DNA of 15,848 bases. Origin: Bacteroidales bacterium (GTDB lineage Bacteria; Bacteroidota; Bacteroidia; Bacteroidales; VadinHA17). The translations under genes were made by a program, and so were the position numbers. Within the stretch, counting starts at the first letter, position 1. Each line of letters starts with the position of its first letter. Below the pieces are notes generated by a model. The model did no database searches. It saw only the letters and a program-made list of their open reading frames with translations, and was not told the origin of the DNA. The stretch lies in contig DOZA01000074.1 of assembly GCA_003518245.1 (NCBI GenBank), positions 1-15,848 on the forward strand, written 5' to 3'. Below are positions 1-6,833 of the stretch, one piece after another.

Positions 1-288
1 GTATATACCTTTAACAGCAAGCTGAGGTCTCTAAAGTCCGAAAACGAGGAAAGAAAGCTATCCCCCAAGGAAGCACAGCTTCTGGAACTGCTGGCCGAAA
101 CACCAAATGCCCTCGTAAGCAGGGAAACGGCTCTTAAATCAATCTGGGGATCAGATGATTATTTTACTGCCAGGAGTATGGATGTTTATATCACCAAGTT
201 GAGAAAATATCTTTCAGAAGACAGTAATATATCCATTAAGAATATACATGGTGCAGGCTTCCAGATGCTCATCGATGAGGATGATTAA
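1..288 (+). CDS. OmpR-family response regulator, C-terminal DNA-binding part (5' end outside window)
   Basis: Frame 1 is open from the first base to a TAA at 286-288 and gives 95 residues. They form a winged-helix DNA-binding domain of the OmpR/PhoB type: an early LSPKEAQLLELL helix, then ALKSIWG, then the recognition helix region RSMDVYITKLRKYL, and the final wing hairpin IKNIHGAGFQM. The N-terminal receiver domain with its phosphorylated Asp lies upstream of the window. The RSMDVYITKLRKYL form is usual in RprY-like regulators of Bacteroidota, so a two-component partner histidine kinase is expected nearby, but none is visible here. The stop overlaps the stop of the convergent cytidine deaminase gene by 4 bases. 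Confidence 0.9.
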   Translation, partial: VYTFNSKLRSLKSENEERKLSPKEAQLLELLAETPNALVSRETALKSIWGSDDYFTARSMDVYITKLRKYLSEDSNISIKNIHGAGFQMLIDEDD

Positions 289-773
289 TGAAGCAGGTCC
301 GAACTGCTGAAATGCAATGGTAAAAGGTTTTCTATACCTTCTGATATATAAATAACCGACCTGCCATAAAGTATTATCCTGATCTTTTTTCCCGAACGGT
401 CTTCTTCCTCAGATATTACCTGGCGGCATTTGCCACAGGGAGACACCGGGACATAAGTGAACTCTTCCCCCTTGCGAGCACATATTGCAATAGATATAAT
501 AACTGAGCCGGGATAGTTGCCCCCAGCGTATGCTATAGCAGCATGCTCGGCACATAAGCTGACAGGGTAGGAGGCATTCTCCCTGTTATTGGCTGTTATA
601 ATCTCACCGGTGTCAAGCTTAAGGGCAGCTCCTACAGAAAAATTTGAATACCGGGAATAAGCATTAGCACTTGCTCTCATAGCTTCCCTGACCAGTAACT
701 GGTCCTCAATGCTTAATTCATCAATACCGGTATACTCATCAAGAATGATCTCAATTTTCTTTTTACTGGCCAT
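285..773 (-). CDS. cdd: Cytidine deaminase
   Basis: This 162-residue protein matches the homotetrameric class of cytidine deaminase, which hydrolyses cytidine and deoxycytidine to uridine and deoxyuridine in pyrimidine salvage. The Zn site is visible: CAEHAA at 74-79 supplies a Cys ligand (C74) and the proton-shuttling Glu (E76), and PCGKCRQ at 112-118 supplies C113 and C116. The substrate-binding segment NRENASYP (63-70) carries the conserved N-x-E, and YSNFSVGAAL (42-51) is the usual N-terminal core. The Cys rather than His in CAE marks the tetrameric type. Length is slightly above the usual 130-140 because of a roughly 20-residue N-terminal extension and a longer C-terminus. The start is the ATG at 771-773; no clear Shine-Dalgarno site precedes it. 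It converges on the response regulator gene and diverges from the glucosaminidase gene. Confidence 0.95.
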   Translation of the reverse strand: MASKKKIEIILDEYTGIDELSIEDQLLVREAMRASANAYSRYSNFSVGAALKLDTGEIITANNRENASYPVSLCAEHAAIAYAGGNYPGSVIISIAICARKGEEFTYVPVSPCGKCRQVISEEEDRSGKKIRIILYGRSVIYISEGIENLLPLHFSSSDLLH

Positions 774-916
774 GGCTTTAATATATGCCGCAAAATACTA
801 AAAAATTACTATCCTCCTGCATCTGTATGAGCGATGATACCAACATATTCTTGATAACTATATACAATAAGTTAATTACTTCACGTTTACAGGAATATAA
901 ATAAGCCTGTGCTTAT

Positions 917-924
917 TATTTTTG
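917..924 (+). promoter_or_regulatory. Candidate -7 element (TATTTTTG) of the glucosaminidase gene
   Basis: TATTTTTG fits the Bacteroidota primary-sigma -7 consensus TAnnTTTG and lies 16 bases before the ATG at 941. A matching -33 TTTG is not evident at the usual distance, so this is a weak call based on one half of the promoter. Confidence 0.35.
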
Positions 925-940
925 GGACAAACAAAGAAAT

Positions 941-1969
941 ATGCGCAAATTAGCTTATATATTTATGATTACGGTACTATTCTCCTCCTGTCATTCATTG
1001 AAAAGGAGCAGGACCATTGCCCTGCCTGATCACTCTGATGCCACCCTTAATACTTATGTCAGCAGGTATGCTGACCTGGCAATGAGTGAGATGCGGAGGA
1101 CAGGTGTGCCTGCAAGTATTACACTGGCACAGGGTATCATCGAGAGTGATTACGGACGCAGCAGGCTGGCACGTGAGGCTAATAATCATTTTGGTATTAA
1201 GTGCCATAAGGGGTGGACAGGAAAAAAGATATACCATGATGATGACAGGAGGAATGAATGTTTCAGGAAATACAGGAAGGTTGATGAATCATACAGGGAC
1301 CATTCAGATTTTCTCAGGCAGGGTTCCAGATACAGCTTCCTGTTTAAACTTGAACAGGGTAATTATAAAGGATGGGCCCGGGGACTGAAAAGGGCCGGGT
1401 ATGCAACAAACCCAGGGTATGCCAGTATGCTGATCAATATGATAAAGGAGAACGAACTGCATGTTTATGACGAACTGGTTATCAGTGGTAAAAAGATGGA
1501 AAAGAAAAAGGTATATGCAGATACGGGTATCAATGATGAGATAGATGATTACTCTTTTACTGAAGCTCCACCCGTCAATTCCCGTGATGATAATTTCGTT
1601 GTCAGCAGGAGCAACAGGGTGAAGGTAAGGAACAGAATAGAGTATATCATAGTAAGAGAAGGAGATACCTATAAGAACGTGGCTGAAGAATTTGACCTTC
1701 TAAGGTGGGAACTGTTCAGGTATAATGACCTTGGAGAAGGAGCTGACCTGTCACCGGGGCAGTTATTATACCTTCAACCCAAGCGCAACAGAGCAGAGGT
1801 GGGTAATGATTTTCATATTGTCAGTGAAGGTGAGACAATGTACAGCATATCACAGCTTTATGGTTTAAAGCTCAAATCTCTGTACGAAAAGAATAATATG
1901 GAACCCGGTTATATACCTCCTTTAGGCACCGAGTTGTGGCTACGAAAAGCTAAGCCGGAGGGCCTTTGA
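941..1969 (+). CDS. Lipoprotein peptidoglycan hydrolase: glucosaminidase domain plus two LysM domains
   Basis: This 342-residue protein has a lipoprotein signal peptide (hydrophobic 4-15, lipobox FSSC with acylated Cys17). A GH73/FlgJ-like glucosaminidase domain at about 37-175 should cleave the glycan strands of peptidoglycan. The segment AQGIIESDYGRS (63-74) contains the likely catalytic Glu68, and NNHFGIKCH, FRKY and YATNPGYA follow in the family order. Two LysM peptidoglycan-binding domains lie at about 234-279 and 291-335, each opening with an I.V..G-[DE]-T motif. The domain order suggests an outer-membrane-anchored cell-wall remodelling enzyme facing the periplasm. The ATG at 941 is chosen because it directly gives the lipoprotein signal and follows an A-rich leader typical of the phylum. 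The 3' end overlaps the fmt gene by 20 bases tail to tail. Confidence 0.9.
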   Translation: MRKLAYIFMITVLFSSCHSLKRSRTIALPDHSDATLNTYVSRYADLAMSEMRRTGVPASITLAQGIIESDYGRSRLAREANNHFGIKCHKGWTGKKIYHDDDRRNECFRKYRKVDESYRDHSDFLRQGSRYSFLFKLEQGNYKGWARGLKRAGYATNPGYASMLINMIKENELHVYDELVISGKKMEKKKVYADTGINDEIDDYSFTEAPPVNSRDDNFVVSRSNRVKVRNRIEYIIVREGDTYKNVAEEFDLLRWELFRYNDLGEGADLSPGQLLYLQPKRNRAEVGNDFHIVSEGETMYSISQLYGLKLKSLYEKNNMEPGYIPPLGTELWLRKAKPEGL

Positions 1970-2924
1970 TTACCAGGGTGTTTTTAATGTCGAAACCCCT
2001 GAGGAACTCCTGTACAGACATGAATTTTCTTCCTTCAAGCTGCAACCTCTCAATATCAATAGCACATCCTGCCGTGCCTATCATAAGGTAGTTTTTGCCA
2101 TCACTGTCTATCTCCCCGGGACCGAGGTGCTGATGTTCCTTCATACACTTGCACTTGCCTATTTTTACCATATGATCAACAGATCCTTTCCTGAAGATGG
2201 TCCTGGCACCGGGATGAGGGAACAGCCCGCGGATAAAATTATATACATCACTGTTTTTCCTGTCCCAGTCAATATAACAGTCTTTACTATTTATCTTGGG
2301 TGCTTTCTTTAATTTATCCTTGTCCTTGATGAGTGTTGACTGGTCAATAGTTTTCACTTTACCCGAGAACAGAGCTTTTACCGTATTGACAACCAGCTTG
2401 GCTCCTTCACGCATCATCTTATCATGCAGGTTGCCGGCACTGTCATCAGGGGCTATAGCGATTTCCTGCTGGAAGATTATCTTACCTGTATCAATTGTTT
2501 CATCCAACAGGAAAGATGTTATGCCGCTGCTCTTTTCCCCGTTTATTATAGCATGGTTAATAGGAGCGGCACCCTTGTACTGGGGCAGGAGGGAAGCATG
2601 TAGGTTAAAAGTACCGATAGCAGGTATCTTCCATACTTCGGCAGGTAGCTTTCGGAAAGCAACCACCACCATTATATCAGGCTTTAGGTCTTGTATATCA
2701 TTAATGAATGATGGTTCACTGAGCTTATAAGGCTGCAATAGTCTTATCAGGTTATCAGATGCAAATTTTGACACTGCTGACCTGCGCATTTTTAATCCCC
2801 TGCCTGCGGGCTTGTCAGGGGAGCTGACCACAGCTACTATGTCATAGCCATTCATTATCAGGGCCCCCAGGCTTGGAACGGCAAACTCGGGTGTCCCCAT
2901 GAATATTATTCGTGGTCCGGCCAT
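1950..2924 (-). CDS. fmt: Methionyl-tRNA formyltransferase
   Basis: This 324-residue enzyme transfers a formyl group from 10-formyl-tetrahydrofolate to methionyl-initiator-tRNA. The N-terminal Rossmann-type domain opens with RIIFMGTPEFAVPSL. The catalytic triad is visible as N107 and H109 in FNLHASLLP and D145 in DETIDTG, and the folate-binding SLLPQYKGA loop is at 111-119. The C-terminal OB-fold part (about 210-310) includes FIRGLFPHPGA. Length is close to the E. coli enzyme (315). The frame extends 10 codons further upstream to 2954, but the ATG at 2922-2924 starts just before the conserved core. A TAGTTTTG promoter-like site at 2943-2950 would lie inside the longer version, so I prefer the shorter one. 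It lies 93 bases after ribBA on the same strand. Confidence 0.95.
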   Translation of the reverse strand: MAGPRIIFMGTPEFAVPSLGALIMNGYDIVAVVSSPDKPAGRGLKMRRSAVSKFASDNLIRLLQPYKLSEPSFINDIQDLKPDIMVVVAFRKLPAEVWKIPAIGTFNLHASLLPQYKGAAPINHAIINGEKSSGITSFLLDETIDTGKIIFQQEIAIAPDDSAGNLHDKMMREGAKLVVNTVKALFSGKVKTIDQSTLIKDKDKLKKAPKINSKDCYIDWDRKNSDVYNFIRGLFPHPGARTIFRKGSVDHMVKIGKCKCMKEHQHLGPGEIDSDGKNYLMIGTAGCAIDIERLQLEGRKFMSVQEFLRGFDIKNTLVIKGPPA

Positions 2925-2942
2925 TTGGTTAGAATTATTAAA

Positions 2943-2950
2943 CAAAACTA
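2943..2950 (-). promoter_or_regulatory. Candidate -7 element (TAGTTTTG) of fmt
   Basis: On the minus strand TAGTTTTG fits TAnnTTTG and sits 18 bases before the preferred fmt ATG. The -33 region carries only a weak TTTA-like match. It suggests that fmt can be transcribed separately from ribBA and argues against the longer fmt start. Confidence 0.4.
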
Positions 2951-3017
2951 ACAAAAATGAATAATAATAAAGTTAAAGAGGTAATCTTATTATTAACAGG
3001 TTCTATAAAGGAGATTC

Positions 3018-4271
3018 TTATTTTTTACTTTTCTTGGGTTGTTTATAACAGCTTAGGTAATGCCCCATTTTACTGGCCTTTGTTTGCAGGTAAAATTCAT
3101 TATGTTGGTTAGGGGGTATCTCGAGCAGAATGGTCTCAACAATCTCTATACCGTAGCCCTCCAGTCCGGCTCTTTTTACAGGGTTATTAGATATCAGTTT
3201 AATTTTACCCAGTCCCAGCTCTCTCATTATATTGGCACCTATACCATAGTCTCTTTCATCTTCGCCAAAACCCAGCTCAACATTGGCTTCAACAGTATCC
3301 ATGCCCTGTTCCTGCAGCTTATAGGTGCGCATCTTGTTGAACAGCCCTATACCACGTCCTTCCTGGCTGAGGTATATTACAGCACCCTTACCTGCTTCTT
3401 CCACCATCTGCATAGCCTTATGCAACTGGGCACCACAGTCACATCTCAGAGAGCCGAATATATCACCTGTGAGACATGAAGAATGAATTCGTACAAGCAC
3501 TGTCTCGTCTTTTGTCCAAGTTCCTTTAACAAGAGCTGCATGCTCAAGGTCATTACTGAGCTGCCTGAAAGGTATGAATTCGAATTCCCCAAATTCAGTA
3601 GGCAGGTGCACCCTTACGCCCATCTCTAGTATGCTTTCTTTCTCAAGCCTGTATTTTATCAGGTCGCGTATTGAGATGATCTTGATATTAAATTTTTCTG
3701 ATATCTTGAGCAGGTCGGGAAGTCTGGCCATGCTGCCATCATCATTCATTATCTCAACCAGTGTACCACCCGGTCTGAGCCCTGCCAGCCTGGTAAGATC
3801 AACGGCTGCCTCGGTATGCCCCGCACGCCTCAGCACACCTTTCGATTTAGCTTTAAGGGGGAAGATATGACCGGGGCGACCAAGATTATCGGCCTTGGTG
3901 TGCGGGTCAACAAGTGCGTTTATTGTAAGGCACCTGTCATGCGCCGAAATGCCCGTGGTTGTTTTGCTGTCTATAAGATCCACGCTTACCGTGAAAGGTG
4001 TTTCATAGGGAGATGTGTTTTTACCGACCATAAGGTACAGGTCAAGATCTTCACATCTTTCCTCCGGCAGCGGGACACATATAAGTCCCCGGCCATTCAT
4101 GGCCATAAAATTTACTATCTCAGGTGTGGTAAGTTCAGCAGCACAGATAAAATCCCCCTCGTTCTCCCGGTCCTCATCATCAACCACTATTATCAGCTTT
4201 CCCTTCTTTATGTCTTCAATGGCTTCATCTATAGTGTTGAAGGGGCTGTTTTCTGTATTTTTCTGTGTCAT
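3018..4271 (-). CDS. ribBA: Bifunctional 3,4-dihydroxy-2-butanone-4-phosphate synthase / GTP cyclohydrolase II
   Basis: This 417-residue fusion supplies both branches that enter riboflavin synthesis. Residues about 12-208 are the RibB half, which converts ribulose 5-phosphate to dihydroxybutanone phosphate plus formate. It shows [11 protein letters not shown] at 31-41 and [12 protein letters not shown] at 148-159, which bind Mg and substrate. Residues about 210-405 are the RibA half, which opens GTP to a pyrimidine product. It has the Zn cysteines C266, C277 and C279 in [17 protein letters not shown], then SQEGRGIGL and [12 protein letters not shown]. All key residues of both domains are present. 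The start is the ATG at 4269-4271. The 200-base leader upstream shows no recognisable FMN riboswitch. The gene follows the LptF/G permease gene on the same strand, a neighbourhood I recall from other Bacteroidota. Confidence 0.96.
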   Translation of the reverse strand: MTQKNTENSPFNTIDEAIEDIKKGKLIIVVDDEDRENEGDFICAAELTTPEIVNFMAMNGRGLICVPLPEERCEDLDLYLMVGKNTSPYETPFTVSVDLIDSKTTTGISAHDRCLTINALVDPHTKADNLGRPGHIFPLKAKSKGVLRRAGHTEAAVDLTRLAGLRPGGTLVEIMNDDGSMARLPDLLKISEKFNIKIISIRDLIKYRLEKESILEMGVRVHLPTEFGEFEFIPFRQLSNDLEHAALVKGTWTKDETVLVRIHSSCLTGDIFGSLRCDCGAQLHKAMQMVEEAGKGAVIYLSQEGRGIGLFNKMRTYKLQEQGMDTVEANVELGFGEDERDYGIGANIMRELGLGKIKLISNNPVKRAGLEGYGIEIVETILLEIPPNQHNEFYLQTKASKMGHYLSCYKQPKKSKK

Positions 4272-4306
4272 CGTATTAATATCCTGTTACTGCAATATTT
4301 AAAGTG

Positions 4307-4314
4307 CAAAAGTA
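4307..4314 (-). promoter_or_regulatory. Candidate -7 element (TACTTTTG) of ribBA
   Basis: TACTTTTG on the minus strand fits TAnnTTTG and lies 35 bases before the ribBA ATG. The nearest TTTG upstream (4340-4343) is 25 bases away, longer than the usual spacing of about 19, so only the -7 half is supported. Confidence 0.35.
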
Positions 4315-4369
4315 TTATTTGTAATATAAAATCCATAGACAAAATTCAAAAAACACTCCCGGGTATCAT

Positions 4370-4383
4370 ATGACTTATGTCAT
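4370..4383. promoter_or_regulatory. Perfect 5-4-5 inverted repeat between the LptF/G gene and ribBA
   Basis: ATGAC-TTAT-GTCAT is a perfect inverted repeat with a 4-base spacer, lying about 56 bases upstream of the candidate ribBA -7 element. The 5-4-5 layout is that of Crp/Fnr-family operators (for example TTGAT-N4-ATCAA), but the half-site sequence is not one I can assign. It could also act as a small hairpin in the transcript. No regulator of that family is in the window. Confidence 0.3.
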
Positions 4384-4471
4384 GCGTTCTTCCTATTAAA
4401 AGCTGACTATACCGGGAATTATAGATATTAACATATAAAACCCGGCTTTATCACTGGTAATCAGGGTAATC

Positions 4472-5941
4472 CTAGTAGTCATCACGTTTTATGAGCCTGA
4501 GCTTCCTGCACACCTTCCTGAAGAAATGAGTATAGGTCTCCTTGTTCATTATAGCAGCATCAGTGGTTGCCTTATAGGTAAGAAATATACCGGCGGCTGT
4601 TAGTATGACCGTCGATTCCCACATACCCAGCGGAACAGGTGCGATACCTTCTTTGGCTACTTTCTCTCCAAAAAGGCTTAGAACATACCATATAACAAAA
4701 AATAATACAGCTATAACAACTGGCATGCCCAGGCCTCCTTTACGTATTATGGCACCCAGGGGAGCACCAATAAAGAAGAAGATAAGGCATGAGACAGCCA
4801 GGGTGATCTTGCGATGCCATTCGGCTTTGAATTTTAATATGTGCTTATATTCGCCGTAGCTGATACTGCTTTTTTCTTTGAGAAACTGCAATCCCGACCT
4901 GGCTTGGTTTAGGGAATGGGATATTACCATTTGCTGCTGTATAGGCATAAGTGAGCTATAAAGGCTGTCAGGCTTAAAAACAAGATATTCCTGTTTAACA
5001 GTGTCTTGTGTGTCGTCTATCCTTTGGTAGTTTTTACTCGAGTAAATTTTTGATCTTGTATATTCAGTAATATAGTTTTCCTGTCTTGTATCCAGCCTGG
5101 TGCTCAGTGAATCAATATAATATTCAAGCTGGGCCATATTCTGCATCGTCTGGTGCGATTTGAACAGGTTCAGGTCTGATCGTTCAAGGTCAAACCCACT
5201 TAGCTCGATTATCATTGTCTGTTCCCTGAAGCTGTCCGATCTGAAAGGGTATTTCTTCTGTGTTGCCGATTTGCCCTTTTCTTTGAGGTCATTATAGGCA
5301 TAACCGTTATATAGTGTGAATATCAGTCCTGACTCGTCGGGTGTCATATTCATATATCCTGAATCAGCCATTACCAGCGATTTGTTTCCATCGGCATCCC
5401 TGTGATCATAAATAAGTACTTTTTCAAGCTTATTAGTCAGGGGGTCTTTATAACCTATCTTAATACTGAATCCATCTATCCCGTTATAGAAAGTGCCTGC
5501 CTGTATATTTAGCTCAGGCCTTTTCATCTGTATATCGTACATCAGTGTCTTGGCTTTCCTGTTGGCATATGGCACTACATTATTGGAAAAGAAGAACGAT
5601 CCTATGCTAAGCAGAAAGACAAATATGACGAGGGGCCTCATTATCCTCTGCAGTGATATACCTGATGATTTTATTGCTGTTAGCTCAAAATTCTCACCCA
5701 TGTTGCCAAAGGTCATTAGAGCGGCCAGCAATATTGCCAGAGGCAGGGCATTGGGTACAAAGACAAGTGAAAAGTTAAATAATAGTTCAGCCAGCACATC
5801 CAGCTCAAGGCCTTTACCTGCAAGGTCATCGATATACATCCACAGGAATTGAAGCACAAATACGAAAAGGACAATAAAAAATGTAAGTATTTGAGGCCCC
5901 ACAAACGATTTAAATATCAACCAGTCTAATTTCTTTACCAT
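4472..5941 (-). CDS. LptF/LptG-family permease of the lipopolysaccharide export complex
   Basis: This 489-residue inner-membrane protein has the YjgP/YjgQ layout. Three membrane segments lie in the first ~125 residues, then comes a large periplasmic beta-jellyroll-type region of ~250 residues, and three more membrane segments close the protein. The C-terminal block contains FFIGAPLGAIIRKGGLGMP, a hallmark of the family. LptF and LptG form the transmembrane part of the LptB2FG transporter that lifts LPS out of the inner membrane. The sequence alone does not tell which of the two this is. The frame continues 7 codons further to a TTG at 5962, but I chose the ATG at 5939-5941 (MVKKLDWLIFKSF) because it is the normal family N-terminus. 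A TAGCTTTG promoter-like motif also overlaps the longer start. Confidence 0.92.
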   Translation of the reverse strand: MVKKLDWLIFKSFVGPQILTFFIVLFVFVLQFLWMYIDDLAGKGLELDVLAELLFNFSLVFVPNALPLAILLAALMTFGNMGENFELTAIKSSGISLQRIMRPLVIFVFLLSIGSFFFSNNVVPYANRKAKTLMYDIQMKRPELNIQAGTFYNGIDGFSIKIGYKDPLTNKLEKVLIYDHRDADGNKSLVMADSGYMNMTPDESGLIFTLYNGYAYNDLKEKGKSATQKKYPFRSDSFREQTMIIELSGFDLERSDLNLFKSHQTMQNMAQLEYYIDSLSTRLDTRQENYITEYTRSKIYSSKNYQRIDDTQDTVKQEYLVFKPDSLYSSLMPIQQQMVISHSLNQARSGLQFLKEKSSISYGEYKHILKFKAEWHRKITLAVSCLIFFFIGAPLGAIIRKGGLGMPVVIAVLFFVIWYVLSLFGEKVAKEGIAPVPLGMWESTVILTAAGIFLTYKATTDAAIMNKETYTHFFRKVCRKLRLIKRDDY

Positions 5942-5959
5942 AGTGCCATGCTTCGGGGT

Positions 5960-5967
5960 CAAAGCTA
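5960..5967 (-). promoter_or_regulatory. Candidate -7 element (TAGCTTTG) of the LptF/G permease gene
   Basis: TAGCTTTG on the minus strand fits TAnnTTTG and ends 18 bases before the ATG at 5941. No clear -33 TTTG is seen. Directly upstream is a perfect 16-base AT palindrome (5970-5985). Confidence 0.4.
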
Positions 5968-6045
5968 CTAAATAAAATTTTATTTCTGCTTAAAATATTA
6001 TAAGGGGGAAAGCCTTGGATACTTATAGCATAAATCATGCCTTTT

Positions 6046-6426
6046 TTACAGTCCCAGTGCCCTCTTAAGGTCTGTTATCTGGGAGTCCCACAGGTAAATA
6101 GCATCTTCTTTCTCATCTTCCTCAGCGAAATCGGTTATAAGCAGTGCTACATCACCTGTCAGTTCATCTACATTGAGCCTGAACTCAAAAAACCTGTCTT
6201 CATCATCTTCAGTGTCGGACCATTTGAATCGTACATGTTTATTTTCTCTTATTTGTACCAGCCTGGCTCTCTGTTGCGAGTTATCCCAGATAAATAAAAA
6301 TTCATCTCCATCAACATGCACATCATCGGCGAACCATTCGGCCAGGCCCTCCGCTGTGCTTAATCGTGAAAACAGTACCTTGGGTGAACTGTTCAGTGTA
6401 TATTCAAGTTCATATTGAGATTTCAT
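6046..6426 (-). CDS. START-like (SRPBCC superfamily) small protein
   Basis: This 126-residue soluble protein has no signal peptide. It resembles the START-like/AHSA1-type proteins common in Bacteroidota. The N-terminal strand and helix region (YELEYTLNSSPKVLFSRLS) is followed by GLAEWFADDV, the usual helix-grip signature. Then come alternating strands (FLFIWD, ARLVQI, HVRFKW, FFEFRLN, VALLITDF) and a long C-terminal helix (WDSQITDLKRALGL). The fold forms a hydrophobic ligand pocket, but the ligand and role of this subgroup are not known to me. Length is complete for the family. The ATG is at 6424-6426. It lies 104 bases upstream of the permease gene on the same strand, so the two could be co-transcribed, although the permease seems to have its own promoter. 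Confidence 0.85.
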   Translation of the reverse strand: MKSQYELEYTLNSSPKVLFSRLSTAEGLAEWFADDVHVDGDEFLFIWDNSQQRARLVQIRENKHVRFKWSDTEDDEDRFFEFRLNVDELTGDVALLITDFAEEDEKEDAIYLWDSQITDLKRALGL

Positions 6427-6498
6427 TACCGAGTATTTTGCCCGTAAATAATTTGATTTTATGCAATATAGAAAAAATAATATAAATAAAAAACCATA

Positions 6499-6528
6499 TT
6501 GATATATTCAAAGTATGTATTATATTTG
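6499..6528 (+). promoter_or_regulatory. Bacteroidota-type promoter of the tRNA gene
   Basis: TATATTTG at 6521-6528 matches the -7 consensus TAnnTTTG exactly. TTG at 6499-6501 lies 19 bases upstream, where the -33 TTTG box is expected. The tRNA begins 50 bases further on, which leaves room for a short processed leader. This is the best-formed promoter in the window. Confidence 0.65.
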
Positions 6529-6578
6529 CACCCGCAAATGCTGGCTGTTTGGTATTGATATATAGGTTGCCGGCAAAT

Positions 6579-6652
6579 GGCGAGATAGCTCAGATGGTTA
6601 GAGCGCATGATTCATAATCATGAGGTCCCGGGTTCAATTCCCGGTCTCGCTA
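6579..6652 (+). tRNA. tRNA with CAT anticodon, most likely elongator tRNA-Met
   Basis: A complete cloverleaf can be folded. The acceptor stem GGCGAGA pairs with TCTCGCT (one G-U at 1-72). The D-stem is GCTC/GAGC, the anticodon stem CATGA/TCATG with loop TTCATAA, the variable loop AGGTC, and the T-stem CCGGG/CCCGG with loop TTCAATT. The discriminator is A and no CCA is encoded. Initiator tRNA is unlikely because the mismatched 1-72 pair and the GGG/CCC of its anticodon stem are absent. A CAT anticodon can also belong to tRNA-Ile2, whose wobble C is changed to lysidine, and the sequence alone cannot exclude this. Confidence 0.93.
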
Positions 6653-6833
6653 CAGGGGGGTATCAAAAGCCGGTAATTATTGTTTCCTGGCCCCTGGGGA
6701 ATAATCCGAACACCTAATGATCTTTCTAATAACTAATCTGAAACTTGTGTTTTACAAACATAGGGCCTATTACCATACTTTGTCTATTTTATAACTACCT
6801 TTTCACTCCGTCTCTCACCTCTCTGCTGGTTGT

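Noticed and set aside
2925..2954. N-terminal 10-residue extension of Fmt
   Set aside because: It is not part of the Fmt core and overlaps a TAnnTTTG-like promoter element, so the internal ATG is a better start.
3060..4373. Several plus-strand open frames across ribBA
   Set aside because: They are antisense shadows of the ribBA coding frame, which has complete motifs in both domains.
4272..4471. Possible FMN riboswitch before ribBA
   Set aside because: None of the conserved riboswitch blocks (such as the AGGATTCGGGGCAGGGTGAA-like core) is present on the minus strand.
6653..6672. G-run plus GTATCAAAAG after the tRNA, similar to the insertion-sequence edge at 13766-13782
   Set aside because: The shared core is only 10 bases and the flanks do not match. 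A chance match of this size is expected in a window this long, so I do not claim an attachment site.
6579..6833. tRNA 3' end as an integration site for the glucan operon
   Set aside because: No direct repeat of the tRNA 3' end and no integrase gene is found in the window.
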